From Nitrospirota bacterium (lineage in GTDB: Bacteria; Nitrospirota; UBA9217), in NCBI GenBank assembly GCA_020052615.1, contig JAGVOT010000060.1, positions 1 to 54,425 of the forward strand: a stretch of DNA of 54,425 bases, written 5' to 3'. A program made the translations under genes and the position numbers. Each line of letters begins with the position of its first letter. Position 1 is the stretch's first letter. Of this stretch, positions 14,637-23,545 are shown in pieces. The notes beneath the pieces are model-generated. The model searched no databases and was not told the origin of the DNA. It was given only the letters and a program-made list of their open reading frames with translations.

Positions 14637-15975
14637 GATACTGATCGTCGATGATGAGAAGAACATTCTGCGCGTCGTCTCCACGACGCTCAAGGGCGAG
14701 CATTACGACGTCACCACGGCCCAGTCGGCCGAAGAGGCCATCGAGAAGTTCGGCCGCGGCGGCTTCGACCTGGTGATCACGGACCTCAAGCTTCCGGGCC
14801 AGAGCGGCCTGGACCTCCTCTCCTACGTGAAGGCGCGGGAGCCGGACATGCCGGTCATCATGATCACCGCCTTCGGCACGATCGAGAACGCCGTCGGCGC
14901 GATGAAGCGGGGCGCCTTCAATTACCTGACCAAGCCGGTGAATCCCGACGAGCTGCTGACCGTGGTGCGCGAGGCCGTGGAAAAATTCGAGCTCAAGCGG
15001 GAGAACCGTTCACTGAAATCCGAGCTCAGGCAAAAATACGCCTTCGGAAGCATCATCGGGAAGAGCGTGGTCATGCAGGAGGTCTTCGATACGATCCGCA
15101 TGGTGTCGAAGACCCAATCCAGCATCCTGGTCCTCGGCGAAAGCGGGACCGGCAAGGAGCTTGTCGCCCGGGCCATCCATTACGAGTCCGACCGCGCGGA
15201 GCGCCCCTTTGTCACCATTGACTGCGCCACGATCCCCTCGGAGATCATGGAAAGCGAGCTCTTCGGCCACGAAAAAGGGTCCTTCACGGGGGCGCATGAG
15301 CGCAAGGTCGGCCTGCTGGAGCAGGCGGACAGCGGAACGGTGTTCCTCGACGAGATCGGCGAGATCGACCTGCAGCTCCAGAAGAAGCTCCTGCGCTTCC
15401 TCCAGGAGCGGGAGATCCTTCGCGTCGGCGGTTCGGCGCGGATCAAGCTCAACATACGCATCGTTGCGGCGACGAACAAGGACCTGGAGCACGAGGTCCG
15501 GGAAAGGCGCTTCCGCGAGGACCTGTTCTACCGTTTGAACGTCGTCGCCATCAAGATGCCGCCGCTCCGGGAGCGCAAGGACGACATCCCGCTCCTGGTC
15601 CAGCATTTCCTCGAAAAACTGAATCAGATCGAGGGACGGATGATCGGCGGGTTCGAGGACACGGCAATGGAGGCAATGCTCGCCTACGACTGGCCGGGAA
15701 ACGTGCGGGAGCTGGAGAACGCGATCGAGCGGGCCTACATCCTCTGCCCTTCCATCACCATCGGCCTCAAGCACCTGCCCACCAAGATCGTGGCCCTGGC
15801 CCGGAGCGAGCGGGACCCCATCGACGAGATGAACCTCCTGGAGACCGAAAAGCGGCTGATCGTCCGCGCCCTGACCAATGTCTCGTGGAACCAGAGCAAG
15901 GCCGCCGAGGTCCTGGGGATCACCCGGAAACAGCTCAGGACGAAGATGAAGAACCTCGATCTGCTGCCGGAATAA
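14617..15975 (+). CDS. NtrC-family sigma-54-dependent response regulator
   Basis: Activator of 452 residues: receiver domain (1-120) with phospho-acceptor Asp56 (VITDLKLP), AAA+ domain (about 143-380) with Walker A GESGTGKE (174-181), Walker B region VFLDEIGE, arginine-finger region [11 protein letters not shown], and a Fis-type HTH at about 425-447 ([18 protein letters not shown]). The sigma-54 contact loop reads GSFTGA (221-226) rather than GAFTGA, an Ala-to-Ser change. The upstream kinase is its cognate partner by overlap. The two sigma-54 promoters with shared palindromes in the neighbouring sulfur island are its likely targets. ATG 14623 is an alternative start. Confidence 0.93.
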   Translation: MPMQNHKILIVDDEKNILRVVSTTLKGEHYDVTTAQSAEEAIEKFGRGGFDLVITDLKLPGQSGLDLLSYVKAREPDMPVIMITAFGTIENAVGAMKRGAFNYLTKPVNPDELLTVVREAVEKFELKRENRSLKSELRQKYAFGSIIGKSVVMQEVFDTIRMVSKTQSSILVLGESGTGKELVARAIHYESDRAERPFVTIDCATIPSEIMESELFGHEKGSFTGAHERKVGLLEQADSGTVFLDEIGEIDLQLQKKLLRFLQEREILRVGGSARIKLNIRIVAATNKDLEHEVRERRFREDLFYRLNVVAIKMPPLRERKDDIPLLVQHFLEKLNQIEGRMIGGFEDTAMEAMLAYDWPGNVRELENAIERAYILCPSITIGLKHLPTKIVALARSERDPIDEMNLLETEKRLIVRALTNVSWNQSKAAEVLGITRKQLRTKMKNLDLLPE

Positions 15976-16055
15976 GCGCATGACCCCGCACCCGCCGCAG
16001 GGGACTTCCCCGGTCACCGCAACCGCGCATATCCCTTGCCCTTCTACCGCATGAC

Positions 16056-16083
16056 TTGACATGTTCTCCGGGCGCGCTATCAT
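16056..16083 (+). promoter_or_regulatory. Sigma-70 promoter of the cytochrome gene
   Basis: TTGACA (16056-16061), a 16-bp spacer and TATCAT (16078-16083), about 40 bp before the cytochrome ATG. No sigma-54 or palindrome motif is seen here, so the gene seems outside the neighbouring activator's regulon. Confidence 0.65.
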
Positions 16084-16122
16084 TTTACCAGTGTCGCAAT
16101 CCATCATGAGCGAGGTAATTCC

Positions 16123-16812
16123 ATGAAAAAGACCGTGATCGCACTGTTCATCATTGTGTTCGTCGTCGGCTGCGCCGGAACATGGATGACCCGGCCCATC
16201 GAGTCGTTCAAACCCGCGGAGGCGGTCCCGCCCGCGTCGGTCTGCAAGCCCTGCCACGAGGCCCAGTTCGACTCGTGGAAGAAGACGCGCCACAGCGACG
16301 GGCAGCGCATGGCAAAGATCCCCGTGGCGGAGCTGCACGAGTGCGGGGCATGCCACGCGAACCTTGCGGCCCACGCCGCCGATCCGGGCAGCAAGCCGTC
16401 CGGGATCGCGGCAATGACCAAGACCGAGAAGAACACGCTCTGCGGGAAGTGCCATTACAGCCAGGCGCTCTTCGGCGGAAAAGCGATCAATCCTCACGGC
16501 AGGCATTCGCTTTTCGCGAACGTCGCGCTCGAGGGCCAGCCGAAGCAGATCGCCTGCCTCGACTGCCGTTCCGGCCATAAAGGCGGATCGGACATGCTGG
16601 TCAGGATCAAGGCCCACATCTGCTACGAATGCCACACGTCGGCCATGATCACCATGGGCATCCTGTTCCAGGTCCCCAACTGGATCTCCAACGGATACAT
16701 GTGCCAGGCCTGCCACACGGTCCACGGCGGTTCGGCCAGCGAGCGCTGGGGCCGCATGGGTGTCGGGTTCTGCGTGATCTGCCACTTCGTCGGCGTGGCG
16801 CTCGTCGGCTGA
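16123..16812 (+). CDS. Multihaem c-type cytochrome lipoprotein
   Basis: Protein of 229 residues with a lipoprotein signal (IVFVVGC, Cys17 lipidated) and six CxxCH haem motifs starting at Cys41, 74, 107, 167, 194 and 217. A seventh site, CLDCRSGH at 145-152, has Arg where the haem-ligating His would be and a His three residues on, so it is either a lost or a CxxCxxxH-type haem site. The first motif with its following FDSWKKTRH resembles DmsE/MtrA-like decahaem cytochromes. It probably carries electrons at an outer or inner membrane surface. No partner oxidoreductase is adjacent; terminator at 16820-16848. Confidence 0.9.
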   Translation: MKKTVIALFIIVFVVGCAGTWMTRPIESFKPAEAVPPASVCKPCHEAQFDSWKKTRHSDGQRMAKIPVAELHECGACHANLAAHAADPGSKPSGIAAMTKTEKNTLCGKCHYSQALFGGKAINPHGRHSLFANVALEGQPKQIACLDCRSGHKGGSDMLVRIKAHICYECHTSAMITMGILFQVPNWISNGYMCQACHTVHGGSASERWGRMGVGFCVICHFVGVALVG

Positions 16813-16819
16813 TCCCCTC

Positions 16820-16848
16820 GGGGTGCCGCACGGGGGCACCCCCTTTTT
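16820..16848 (+). terminator. Rho-independent terminator after the cytochrome gene
   Basis: GGGGTGCC (16820-16827) pairs with GGCACCCC (16835-16842), followed by C and five T. It begins 8 bp after the cytochrome stop codon. Confidence 0.85.
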
Positions 16849-16995
16849 ACCTCGCCTGCTCAGCGCGCCGGCAACATTCCTCCTTGTCATGATGCATGTT
16901 CTGTTATACAATGAACGTCATCGCAGCGAACGACCACTCCCCGCGTCGATGGATGCCGGGGTCTATCGCCAATTTTAGAAGCAAAAGGAGTTTCC

Positions 16996-18501
16996 ATGGC
17001 ATCAGAGATCATCGTGAACGCCGGCAGGGAGGAGACGCGGGTCGCCCTGCTCGAGAACGGTCTCGTGACGGAGATCTATATCGACCGGCGCAAGGACAGG
17101 GGCGTCGCGGGGAACATCTACAAGGGCCGCGTCATGAAGGTCCTTCCCGGCATGCAGGCCGCGTTCGTGGACGTCGGCCTGGACAAGTCGGCCTTCCTCT
17201 ACGTGGGGGACGTGTTCGACAGCGCCTCGGAGTACGCGCCCATGATGGAGGACGAAGGGCTTGAACTTGAGGTGGAAACCAAGCGGAAGCGCTCCCATGC
17301 CACGCAGATCGAGGACCTCCTGCAGGAGGGCCAGGACGTCGTGGTCCAGGTCTCCAAGGAGCCCATCAGCACAAAAGGGGCCCGCTGCACCACCTATGTC
17401 AGCATCCCGGGCCGGTACCTCGTCGTCATGCCCGGCGTGAACCACATCGGCGTCTCCCGCCGCATCGAGCACGGCGAGGAGCGAAAGCGGCTCCGCGAGA
17501 TCGTCCAGTCCCTGCGGAAGCCGAACATGGGCTATATCATCCGGACGGCGAGCGAAGGACGGAGCGAGGACGAGCTCCGGTCGGACATCGAGTTCCTGGG
17601 CAAGTTGTGGGAGAATATCCAGCGGAAGCGCGAGCGGGTCGCGGCCCCGGCGCTCCTCCACAACGAGCTGGACCTGGTGTTCCGCGTCTTCCGCGACGCG
17701 TTCACGTCCGATGTGGACCGCATGGTGATCGATTCCGCCGACGAGTACCAGCGCACCCGGGAGTACGTGGAGTCGTACACGACGTCCCTTGCCCGGCGCG
17801 TCAAGCATTACGACGGCGACGATCCCATCTTCGAGCACTACGGCGTCGAGATCGAGATCTCCCGCGCGCTCGGACGGAAGGTATGGCTCAAGTCGGGCGG
17901 GTACATCATCATCGACCAGACCGAGGCCCTCACCACCATCGACGTGAACACCGGACGGTACGTGGGCAAGCGGTCCCTCGAGGACACCATCCTGAAGACG
18001 AACCTGGAGGCCGTCCGCGAGATCGGCTACCAGCTCCGGCTCCGGAACATCGGCGGCATCGTCATCCTGGACTTCATCGATATGGAGCGGGAGGACAACC
18101 GCCGGAAGGTCTACAACGCCCTGCAGGAGACCCTGGCGCACGACCGGGCAAAGACCACCATCTCCCACATCTCCCCTCTGGGCCTCATCGAGATGACGCG
18201 CAAGCGCATCCGCGAGAGCCTGGGCCGCACGCTCTGCGACACCTGTCCCTACTGCGACGGCCGGGGCTACATCAAGTCGTGCCGCACGGTCTGCTACGAG
18301 GTGTTCCGGGAGCTCCAGAAGTCCTTCGCCGGCTCCGAGGAGAAAAAGGCGCTGGTCAGCGTGCACCCGGCGGTGGCGGACATGCTCTATGATGAGGAGC
18401 GGTCAGGCGTGGAAGAGATCGAAAAGGAGTTCGGCAAGAAGATCGTGATCAAGGCGGACCCGAACCTGCATCAGGAGCAGTTCGAGGTCGTCATGGTGTA
18501 G
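16996..18501 (+). CDS. rng: Ribonuclease G/E family endoribonuclease
   Basis: Protein of 501 residues of the RNase E/G family, which cleaves single-stranded AU-rich RNA and matures the 5' end of 16S rRNA. An S1 domain is at about 35-125 (GNIYKGRVMKVLPGMQAAFVDVG). The catalytic acidic residues lie in TTIDVNTGRYVG and ILDFIDMERE, and the zinc-link cysteines in CDTCPYCDGRGY. The length and absence of a long C-terminal scaffold make it RNase G-like. AAGGAG precedes the ATG. Its 3' end overlaps the convergent GGDEF gene by 11 bases. Confidence 0.95.
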   Translation: MASEIIVNAGREETRVALLENGLVTEIYIDRRKDRGVAGNIYKGRVMKVLPGMQAAFVDVGLDKSAFLYVGDVFDSASEYAPMMEDEGLELEVETKRKRSHATQIEDLLQEGQDVVVQVSKEPISTKGARCTTYVSIPGRYLVVMPGVNHIGVSRRIEHGEERKRLREIVQSLRKPNMGYIIRTASEGRSEDELRSDIEFLGKLWENIQRKRERVAAPALLHNELDLVFRVFRDAFTSDVDRMVIDSADEYQRTREYVESYTTSLARRVKHYDGDDPIFEHYGVEIEISRALGRKVWLKSGGYIIIDQTEALTTIDVNTGRYVGKRSLEDTILKTNLEAVREIGYQLRLRNIGGIVILDFIDMEREDNRRKVYNALQETLAHDRAKTTISHISPLGLIEMTRKRIRESLGRTLCDTCPYCDGRGYIKSCRTVCYEVFRELQKSFAGSEEKKALVSVHPAVADMLYDEERSGVEEIEKEFGKKIVIKADPNLHQEQFEVVMV

Positions 18502-19534
18502 CGACCACAGGCGGGCGGCGCGAGCAGCCGATCATGTGGATGTGTTTGTGCTTCTTCGCGTCCAGCAGCGCCCGGTCCGCGGCAAGGACCAGGTCATGGG
18601 CGCCCTTCCCGTCCTGGGGATAGGACGCGATCCCAATGGTGACCGTGAGGCAGTACCGGTCCCCGGACAGCTGCCGGAACCTCGTCTCGATCTCCCGTTT
18701 GATCCTCGTAACGAACAGATCATAGGCCTTTTCCAGCCTCGTTTCGGGCAGGATGATGACGATCTCGTCGCCGCCGTACCGTGCGGCAAGGTCCGTGGCC
18801 CGGATGGCCTTCCGCATCGACTCGCCCAGCATCGACAGCGCTTCATCCCCCGCCTGATGACCGTACCGGTCGTTGAACGACTTGAAATCATCGACATCGA
18901 CGAGCGCCAGCGAGAACTCCCGGCCGTGGCGCTCGGCCCGCTGGAACTCCCTGTTCAGCAGGTCCTCGAAGCACCGGCGGTTGAACAACCCGGTGAGGCT
19001 GTCGGTGATCGCCTGCTGCTTGACGCAGGTGTGCGTCCGCGCGTGCTGGATGGCGATCGAGGCAAAGGAGGCGAGGATCTCGAGTTCCTGGAGGTCCGTC
19101 TTGGAGAATTTGCGGGGCGTGAAATCATCCACGTAGAGGATCCCCACGGTCTCCCGCTGGTGGATGAGCGGGACGCAGACTAGCGACTTGATCCCCTCTT
19201 CCCGGGCAAGGGGATTGGAGAAGAAGGCCTTGTTCGTCGTATTGGAGATGACCGTGATGCCTTTGTGCCTGATGATCCGGTCGGTCAACCCCCCGCGGCG
19301 GAGGGGCCATTCATGATTGGCGATGAAATTCCGGGAGAACCCCCGGTGGGCGTGGATGCGGAGCCTGTTGGTTTCGGGATCGTAGAGGGCGATGCTGCCT
19401 GCCTTGGTCTTGGTGACCTCCATGGACTTCTTCAGGACCATGGCAAGGGCCTTGTCGAGATCAAGCTGGGACACGACGGTCCTCGCAGTGTCAAGGATGT
19501 CACCCAGGCGGGTGTTCGTCTTCAAGATCCCCAT
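18491..19534 (-). CDS. GAF-GGDEF diguanylate cyclase
   Basis: Protein of 347 residues: an N-terminal GAF domain (about 15-165; GSIALYDPETNRLRI, VCVPLIHQRETVGILYVDD), then a GGDEF domain (about 185-340) with the active loop RYGGDEIVI. The inhibitory I-site RxxD (RATD) lies five residues before the loop, so product inhibition by c-di-GMP is likely. Makes c-di-GMP from two GTP. The frame is open to 19582, but ATG 19534 has AAGGAG at seven bases. A PilZ protein at 46553-46957 is a possible effector of the same messenger. The final 11 bases overlap rng. Confidence 0.93.
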   Translation of the reverse strand: MGILKTNTRLGDILDTARTVVSQLDLDKALAMVLKKSMEVTKTKAGSIALYDPETNRLRIHAHRGFSRNFIANHEWPLRRGGLTDRIIRHKGITVISNTTNKAFFSNPLAREEGIKSLVCVPLIHQRETVGILYVDDFTPRKFSKTDLQELEILASFASIAIQHARTHTCVKQQAITDSLTGLFNRRCFEDLLNREFQRAERHGREFSLALVDVDDFKSFNDRYGHQAGDEALSMLGESMRKAIRATDLAARYGGDEIVIILPETRLEKAYDLFVTRIKREIETRFRQLSGDRYCLTVTIGIASYPQDGKGAHDLVLAADRALLDAKKHKHIHMIGCSRRPPVVATP

Positions 19535-19592
19535 AATGGCTCCTTCCGGCATCCAGCTCCAGGCGATGCGGACCGCAGACAATTATGTAAAG

Positions 19593-20438
19593 TTAGCACA
19601 GGATCAGCAGGTTGTCAATTAACCGGGTGCTTCCAATTCGTACTGCAACAAGCAGTACCATTCTGCCTCCCAGCGTTTCAGGCGGCGTGAGACGGTCCGC
19701 GTCGGCAATTTCTGCATAGTCGATCTCGACGCCCTTCTCCCGGCCCAGGACCGCGCGCATTTTTTGCCGTATCTTGTCCGGCTCCCGCACGCCGCTCTTG
19801 ATGAGCTCCTCGCCTGCCGAGAGCGCCCGAAAGAGGCACGTCGCTTTTTGACGCTGTGACCGATCGAGGTAGGAGTTCCGCGAGCTCATGGCAAGGCCGT
19901 CGGCCTCCCGCACCGTCGGCAGGACGACGACCTCGACGTCGAGGTTCAACCCGGCGACCATCAGCCTGATGACCGCGCACTGCTGAAAGTCCTTCTGGCC
20001 GAAGTATGCCGTGCGGGGCCTGACGATGTTGAAGAGCTTGGCCACCACCGTGGCGACGCCGCGGAAATGGCCGGGCCGGATGGCGCCTTCGAGGATGTCC
20101 GAGATCCCCTCGACGGCCACGAAGACCACGGGCTTCTCCGGGTACATTTCCGCGGCGGCCGGGGTAAAGAGGACGTCGACGCCTGCTGATTCGCACTTCT
20201 GCCGGTCCCCTTCGGCATCGCGGGGATAGCGGTCCAGGTCCTCCTTCGGCCCGAACTGCGTGGGGTTCACGAAGATGCTCGCCACGACAACATCGTTCTC
20301 CTGACGCGCCCTGCCCATGAGCGACAGGTGCCCCGCGTGCAGGAAACCCATGGTCGGCACGAAACCGATTCGCTTCCCCGCGCGGCGGAGGGCATCGGCA
20401 TGGGCCTGCATGTCGGAGACGGAGGTGATGATCTGCAT
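19593..20438 (-). CDS. panC: Pantothenate synthetase
   Basis: PanC of 281 residues condenses pantoate and beta-alanine with ATP hydrolysis in coenzyme A biosynthesis. Seen are FVPTMGFLHAGH (the HxGH nucleotidyl site), FVNPTQFGPKEDLDRYPR, GQKDFQQ and the KMSKS-like MSSRN. Length is standard. No panB or panD is in the window. An intrinsic terminator (20456-20487) separates it from the upstream lipoprotein gene with only 17 bp to its ATG, so panC must rely on read-through or a promoter embedded upstream. Confidence 0.96.
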   Translation of the reverse strand: MQIITSVSDMQAHADALRRAGKRIGFVPTMGFLHAGHLSLMGRARQENDVVVASIFVNPTQFGPKEDLDRYPRDAEGDRQKCESAGVDVLFTPAAAEMYPEKPVVFVAVEGISDILEGAIRPGHFRGVATVVAKLFNIVRPRTAYFGQKDFQQCAVIRLMVAGLNLDVEVVVLPTVREADGLAMSSRNSYLDRSQRQKATCLFRALSAGEELIKSGVREPDKIRQKMRAVLGREKGVEIDYAEIADADRLTPPETLGGRMVLLVAVRIGSTRLIDNLLILC

Positions 20439-20455
20439 GGCTGTTACGGGGAAAG

Positions 20456-20487
20456 AAAAAAGGCAGCCCTGTTGCTACAGGGCCGCC
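20456..20487 (-). terminator. Rho-independent terminator of the propeller lipoprotein gene
   Basis: On the minus strand GGCGGCCCTGT, loop AGCA, ACAGGGCTGCC (one mismatch) is followed by six T. It lies 14 bp after the lipoprotein stop. Confidence 0.85.
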
Positions 20488-20501
20488 AGAAAGTCAGCCA
20501 G

Positions 20502-21923
20502 CTATTTGACAATCTTCTCGATGCGCCATTGTCTTGTGCCGGGCACACTATCATATCCGACAACGTATAAATAAACTGCATCAATTGCCATTGCCCATAT
20601 ATCATCATCCTTAGGACACGGGATTCCACTACACAGTAATGCACCGCTCGGGTGCGTCTGATAAACGCCAGCCGTAGCAAACGAGGAGACCAAGGCGCCG
20701 TCGGATTTATTGCGTTTCTCGATACGCCACTCTCTCATACCGTCAAGCGCGGCTGTGTCATAGCCAGCGGCATAGATATAGTTGGTATCTATTGCGATGG
20801 CCTTCAAAACATCGAGTCCTGCAGGATTCGGGTCAGATATCACGACACCAGGAACACTGCCCGAAGTGAAAGAGCTTACCAGCTGTGCGGTCGTTTTGTC
20901 CCTTTTTTCAATACGCCAGACGCGATTGTCCGGACCGACTGTATCATAGCCTCCAACGTAAAGATACTGATCATCTGCCGCTATTGAGGATACGACGGCC
21001 TGTCCGCCTGTGCTCGTGGAGGGAACGGACACCACTCCATCGTTCGACGTCCCAAATACTGTGACCGTTTCTCCCGTTGCCAGCAATCTCTTTTCGATGC
21101 GCCATGCCGTAATATTGTACTGGTATCCGCCGACATACATGAAAGTGTCGTCTATTGCGATTGTGTTGGCCTTGGCGTTTGATGTGGTGGTTAACGCCGA
21201 TACGATCACCCCGTCGTTCGCCGGCCCAAACGCTGTGACAGATGCCCCTGAGGAAAGATATCTTTTCTCTATACGCCACTCCTGGTATCCACCTGGTAAA
21301 GCGCTGTCAAAACCGGCTACGTACATATAGTCATTTCCAGCATCTATCGCGATAGCATTAGCCTGGTCACTGAACGAGCTGGTATTGTTCGTAACCAGGT
21401 AGGACAGGGCGCCGGTAGAAAGATTTCTTTTCTCAATGCGCCACTGCTCATCATTAACCGCTGCCGTTGGTCCTGGATTCGGCTCAGGAGAGCTGTCATA
21501 GCCAACCACATACATGTATTGAGAATCGATCGCTATTGCGTTAGCATCGTCATAAGAAAATATGTTGGTTGACGATGGATTGGTTATAACGACCCCGGAG
21601 GTTCCAAACAAGCTGTCGGTTATGCCATTGGTCAGGTTCCGCTTCTCGATTCTCCACTGATCGTCAATTTCAACCGTGTTTGAATCATATCCGACTGCAT
21701 ATACCGCCGCGCCGTCAACCGCAACACCATAGATTTCATCGACCTCAGAAGGCGTCGGATCGACCGTCTGCGTCCACACCACGTCCCCGCTCTTGGGTGG
21801 CGGAGGGGGATTAACTGTGCCCCCGCCCCCTCCGCCGCCGCAGCCTGCGAGCAAGCCGAGGCCGGCAACGAGCAGGGTCATGACGGTCAGGTGAAAGAAC
21901 GTCTTCTGGTTTATCCTGTTCAT
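20502..21923 (-). CDS. Lipoprotein with seven WRIEKR repeats, probable beta-propeller
   Basis: Secreted lipoprotein of 473 residues. The signal peptide ends LLAGC, followed by seven glycines and a PPPPP linker. The rest is seven imperfect repeats of about 60 residues, each with a strand IAIDxxYMYVxGYDS and a closing WRIEKRxLxTG; the WRIEK word is counted seven times, which suggests a closed seven-bladed propeller. I do not recognise a named family. The DNA is visibly more AT-rich than its neighbours (for example the stretch 20560-20640), pointing to different ancestry. It follows the 95-residue gene by 41 bp with AAGGAG before the ATG. Confidence 0.8.
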   Translation of the reverse strand: MNRINQKTFFHLTVMTLLVAGLGLLAGCGGGGGGGTVNPPPPPKSGDVVWTQTVDPTPSEVDEIYGVAVDGAAVYAVGYDSNTVEIDDQWRIEKRNLTNGITDSLFGTSGVVITNPSSTNIFSYDDANAIAIDSQYMYVVGYDSSPEPNPGPTAAVNDEQWRIEKRNLSTGALSYLVTNNTSSFSDQANAIAIDAGNDYMYVAGFDSALPGGYQEWRIEKRYLSSGASVTAFGPANDGVIVSALTTTSNAKANTIAIDDTFMYVGGYQYNITAWRIEKRLLATGETVTVFGTSNDGVVSVPSTSTGGQAVVSSIAADDQYLYVGGYDTVGPDNRVWRIEKRDKTTAQLVSSFTSGSVPGVVISDPNPAGLDVLKAIAIDTNYIYAAGYDTAALDGMREWRIEKRNKSDGALVSSFATAGVYQTHPSGALLCSGIPCPKDDDIWAMAIDAVYLYVVGYDSVPGTRQWRIEKIVK

Positions 21924-21964
21924 GCTCTGTTTCTCCTTCGGAATGATAATGAGCCCTACCGGCG

Positions 21965-22252
21965 CTAGCGCTCTTTAAGGGACAGCCCGCCGTTGATGAC
22001 GAAGCGATCCCGGATGATCCGCTTGAACCGGGGCGCGTACACGAGATCGAACACATCGCCCTTGTCAGGGAACAGCGCCAGGGCCACCTGCTTCGTGTTC
22101 TTGATGATATCGAACGCCTCGCGGAGCGTCAGGTCGGCCTGCATAAGGACCGCCTGGTTCAGATCAACGACCCACCGGAGCCGCCGCATCCGCTTCTCTT
22201 CGTCTGCGATTATTTCCCGGTTCATACTGCGGACATGATACAACTTCGCCAA
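21965..22252 (-). CDS. Conserved-looking hypothetical protein
   Basis: Up to 95 residues, soluble and rich in charged helices (MNREIIADEEKRMRRLRWVVDLNQAVL, LREAFDIIKNTKQ) with a hydrophobic core segment ALALFPDKGDVFDLVYAPRF. The upstream start at 22252 is a TTG with AAAGG before it; ATG 22225 is the alternative with no clear ribosome site. I cannot assign a family. It sits between hemolysin III and the propeller lipoprotein on the same strand. Confidence 0.6.
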   Translation of the reverse strand: MAKLYHVRSMNREIIADEEKRMRRLRWVVDLNQAVLMQADLTLREAFDIIKNTKQVALALFPDKGDVFDLVYAPRFKRIIRDRFVINGGLSLKER

Positions 22253-22302
22253 GGCCTTTTCAACCGATTCGGTGCGTTAAGAGAACGCGACGACGCGGCA
22301 TA

Positions 22303-22965
22303 TCACCGCACGGGCAGAACATAAAAATAGATGGCGAAATAGTGGAAGACGCTGCCTGCCAGGACGAAGAGGTGCCAGATGGGGTGGGCATAGGGCAACC
22401 GGTGCCATGCGTAGAAGATGACGCCGAGCGTGTAGGCGAGGCCTCCGGCCACGAGCCAGGCGAGACCCCGCATGCTCACGGCGTCCATGACGGGCTTGAC
22501 GGCGATCACCACGATCCAGCCCATGAGCAGATAGAGCATCGTGGAGACGAAACCGAAACGGCCGAAAAAGAACACCTTGAGGAGGATCCCCGCGACGGCG
22601 AGCCCCCAGATGAGACCGAACATCGTCCACCCCCAGTTGCCCCGCATGCTGACGAGGGTAAAGGGCGTGTAGGTCCCGGCGATGAGCAGATAGATCGCCG
22701 CATGGTCGAAGAACTGAAGGCGTGCCTTGGCGCGGGGAGAGCGTGCGCCGTGGTAAAAGACGGAGGCAAGATAGAGAATGACCAGTGTTGCGCCGTAAAT
22801 ACTGAAGCTCACCAGCCGCCAGGGATCGCCGTGGCGCGCCGCCCCCACCAGGAGGGCGCTGAGGCCGGCAATGCCAAGTGCCGCACCGATCGCATGGGTG
22901 GTGACGTTCACCAGTTCTTCCGAAGCGGTTTGCTTGTCGTCCTTTTTCCAGTTCTTCCAGCGCAT
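22303..22965 (-). CDS. Hemolysin III (YqfA/PAQR-type) membrane protein
   Basis: Seven-helix membrane protein of 220 residues. The family's conserved metal-site residues are seen: NVTTHAIGAALG in helix 1, SVFYHGARS, FFDHAAIYLLIAGTYTP and a C-terminal HPIWHLFVLAGSVFHY. Bacterial members are named for hemolysis on expression, but their usual role is membrane-lipid homeostasis. GGAG precedes the ATG. It begins 10 bp after moaC, so it is probably transcribed with moaA-moaC. Confidence 0.93.
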   Translation of the reverse strand: MRWKNWKKDDKQTASEELVNVTTHAIGAALGIAGLSALLVGAARHGDPWRLVSFSIYGATLVILYLASVFYHGARSPRAKARLQFFDHAAIYLLIAGTYTPFTLVSMRGNWGWTMFGLIWGLAVAGILLKVFFFGRFGFVSTMLYLLMGWIVVIAVKPVMDAVSMRGLAWLVAGGLAYTLGVIFYAWHRLPYAHPIWHLFVLAGSVFHYFAIYFYVLPVR

Positions 22966-22975
22966 CGTTCTCCGA

Positions 22976-23545
22976 TCAGGTCGTTTTCTTCTTTCCGCCT
23001 TGAGACGCCGCAGCTTTGCCGCTGTTCCGTATATAGGTCCCGCTCTTTCCGCCGCTCTTCCTGAGCAGTCGCACGCCGGTGACGGTCATGGCCCGGTCCG
23101 CCGATTTGCACATGTCGTATATCGTCAGGCCCGCGGCTGCGGCGGCCACCAGGGCCTCCATCTCGACGCCGGTCCTTCCCGTCGTCCTGACCGTGGCGGT
23201 AATGTTGACGCACGAAGCCTTCAGGTCCGGCTCAAAGGCGATCTCAACGGAGGAAAGGTTCAGGGGATGGGACAGGGGGATGAGTTCCGGCGTTCTCTTC
23301 GCGGCCATGATCCCCGCGACCCTGGCCACGCCGAGGACGTCGCCCTTGGCGACCTTGCGGCCCACGATGAGCCTGAGCGTTGCCGGCATCATCGTTACCC
23401 GGCCGGCGGCGATCGCTTCACGGGCGGTCTCGTCCTTCGCGGAAACGTCGACCATGCGGGCGGCGCCGTTCTTGTCGAAGTGCGTCAGGTTCTTCTTTTC
23501 CTGCGTCGTCTTACGCCTCACGCCTGACGCCTTGCGGGTCTTCAT
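22976..23545 (-). CDS. moaC: Cyclic pyranopterin monophosphate synthase MoaC
   Basis: Protein of 189 residues, acting after MoaA in molybdenum cofactor synthesis. Motifs: [12 protein letters not shown] near residue 31, [11 protein letters not shown] (the family usually has IPLCHPL; here Ser replaces Cys), [10 protein letters not shown] and [11 protein letters not shown] with the catalytic Lys. The N-terminal 25 residues and the C-terminal KSGGKS...KKKTT tail are lysine-rich extensions. ATG 23545 shares a base with the moaA stop (TGATG), so the pair is translationally coupled. Confidence 0.94.
   Translation of the reverse strand: MKTRKASGVRRKTTQEKKNLTHFDKNGAARMVDVSAKDETAREAIAAGRVTMMPATLRLIVGRKVAKGDVLGVARVAGIMAAKRTPELIPLSHPLNLSSVEIAFEPDLKASCVNITATVRTTGRTGVEMEALVAAAAAGLTIYDMCKSADRAMTVTGVRLLRKSGGKSGTYIRNSGKAAASQGGKKKTT

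Noticed and set aside
12960-14693. Minus-strand open frame of 577 codons opposite the kinase
   Set aside because: Shadow of the sensor kinase gene; no domain or start signal.
15010-16911. Minus-strand open frame of 633 codons
   Set aside because: Spans the regulator and cytochrome genes in antisense, and the translation has no recognisable motif.
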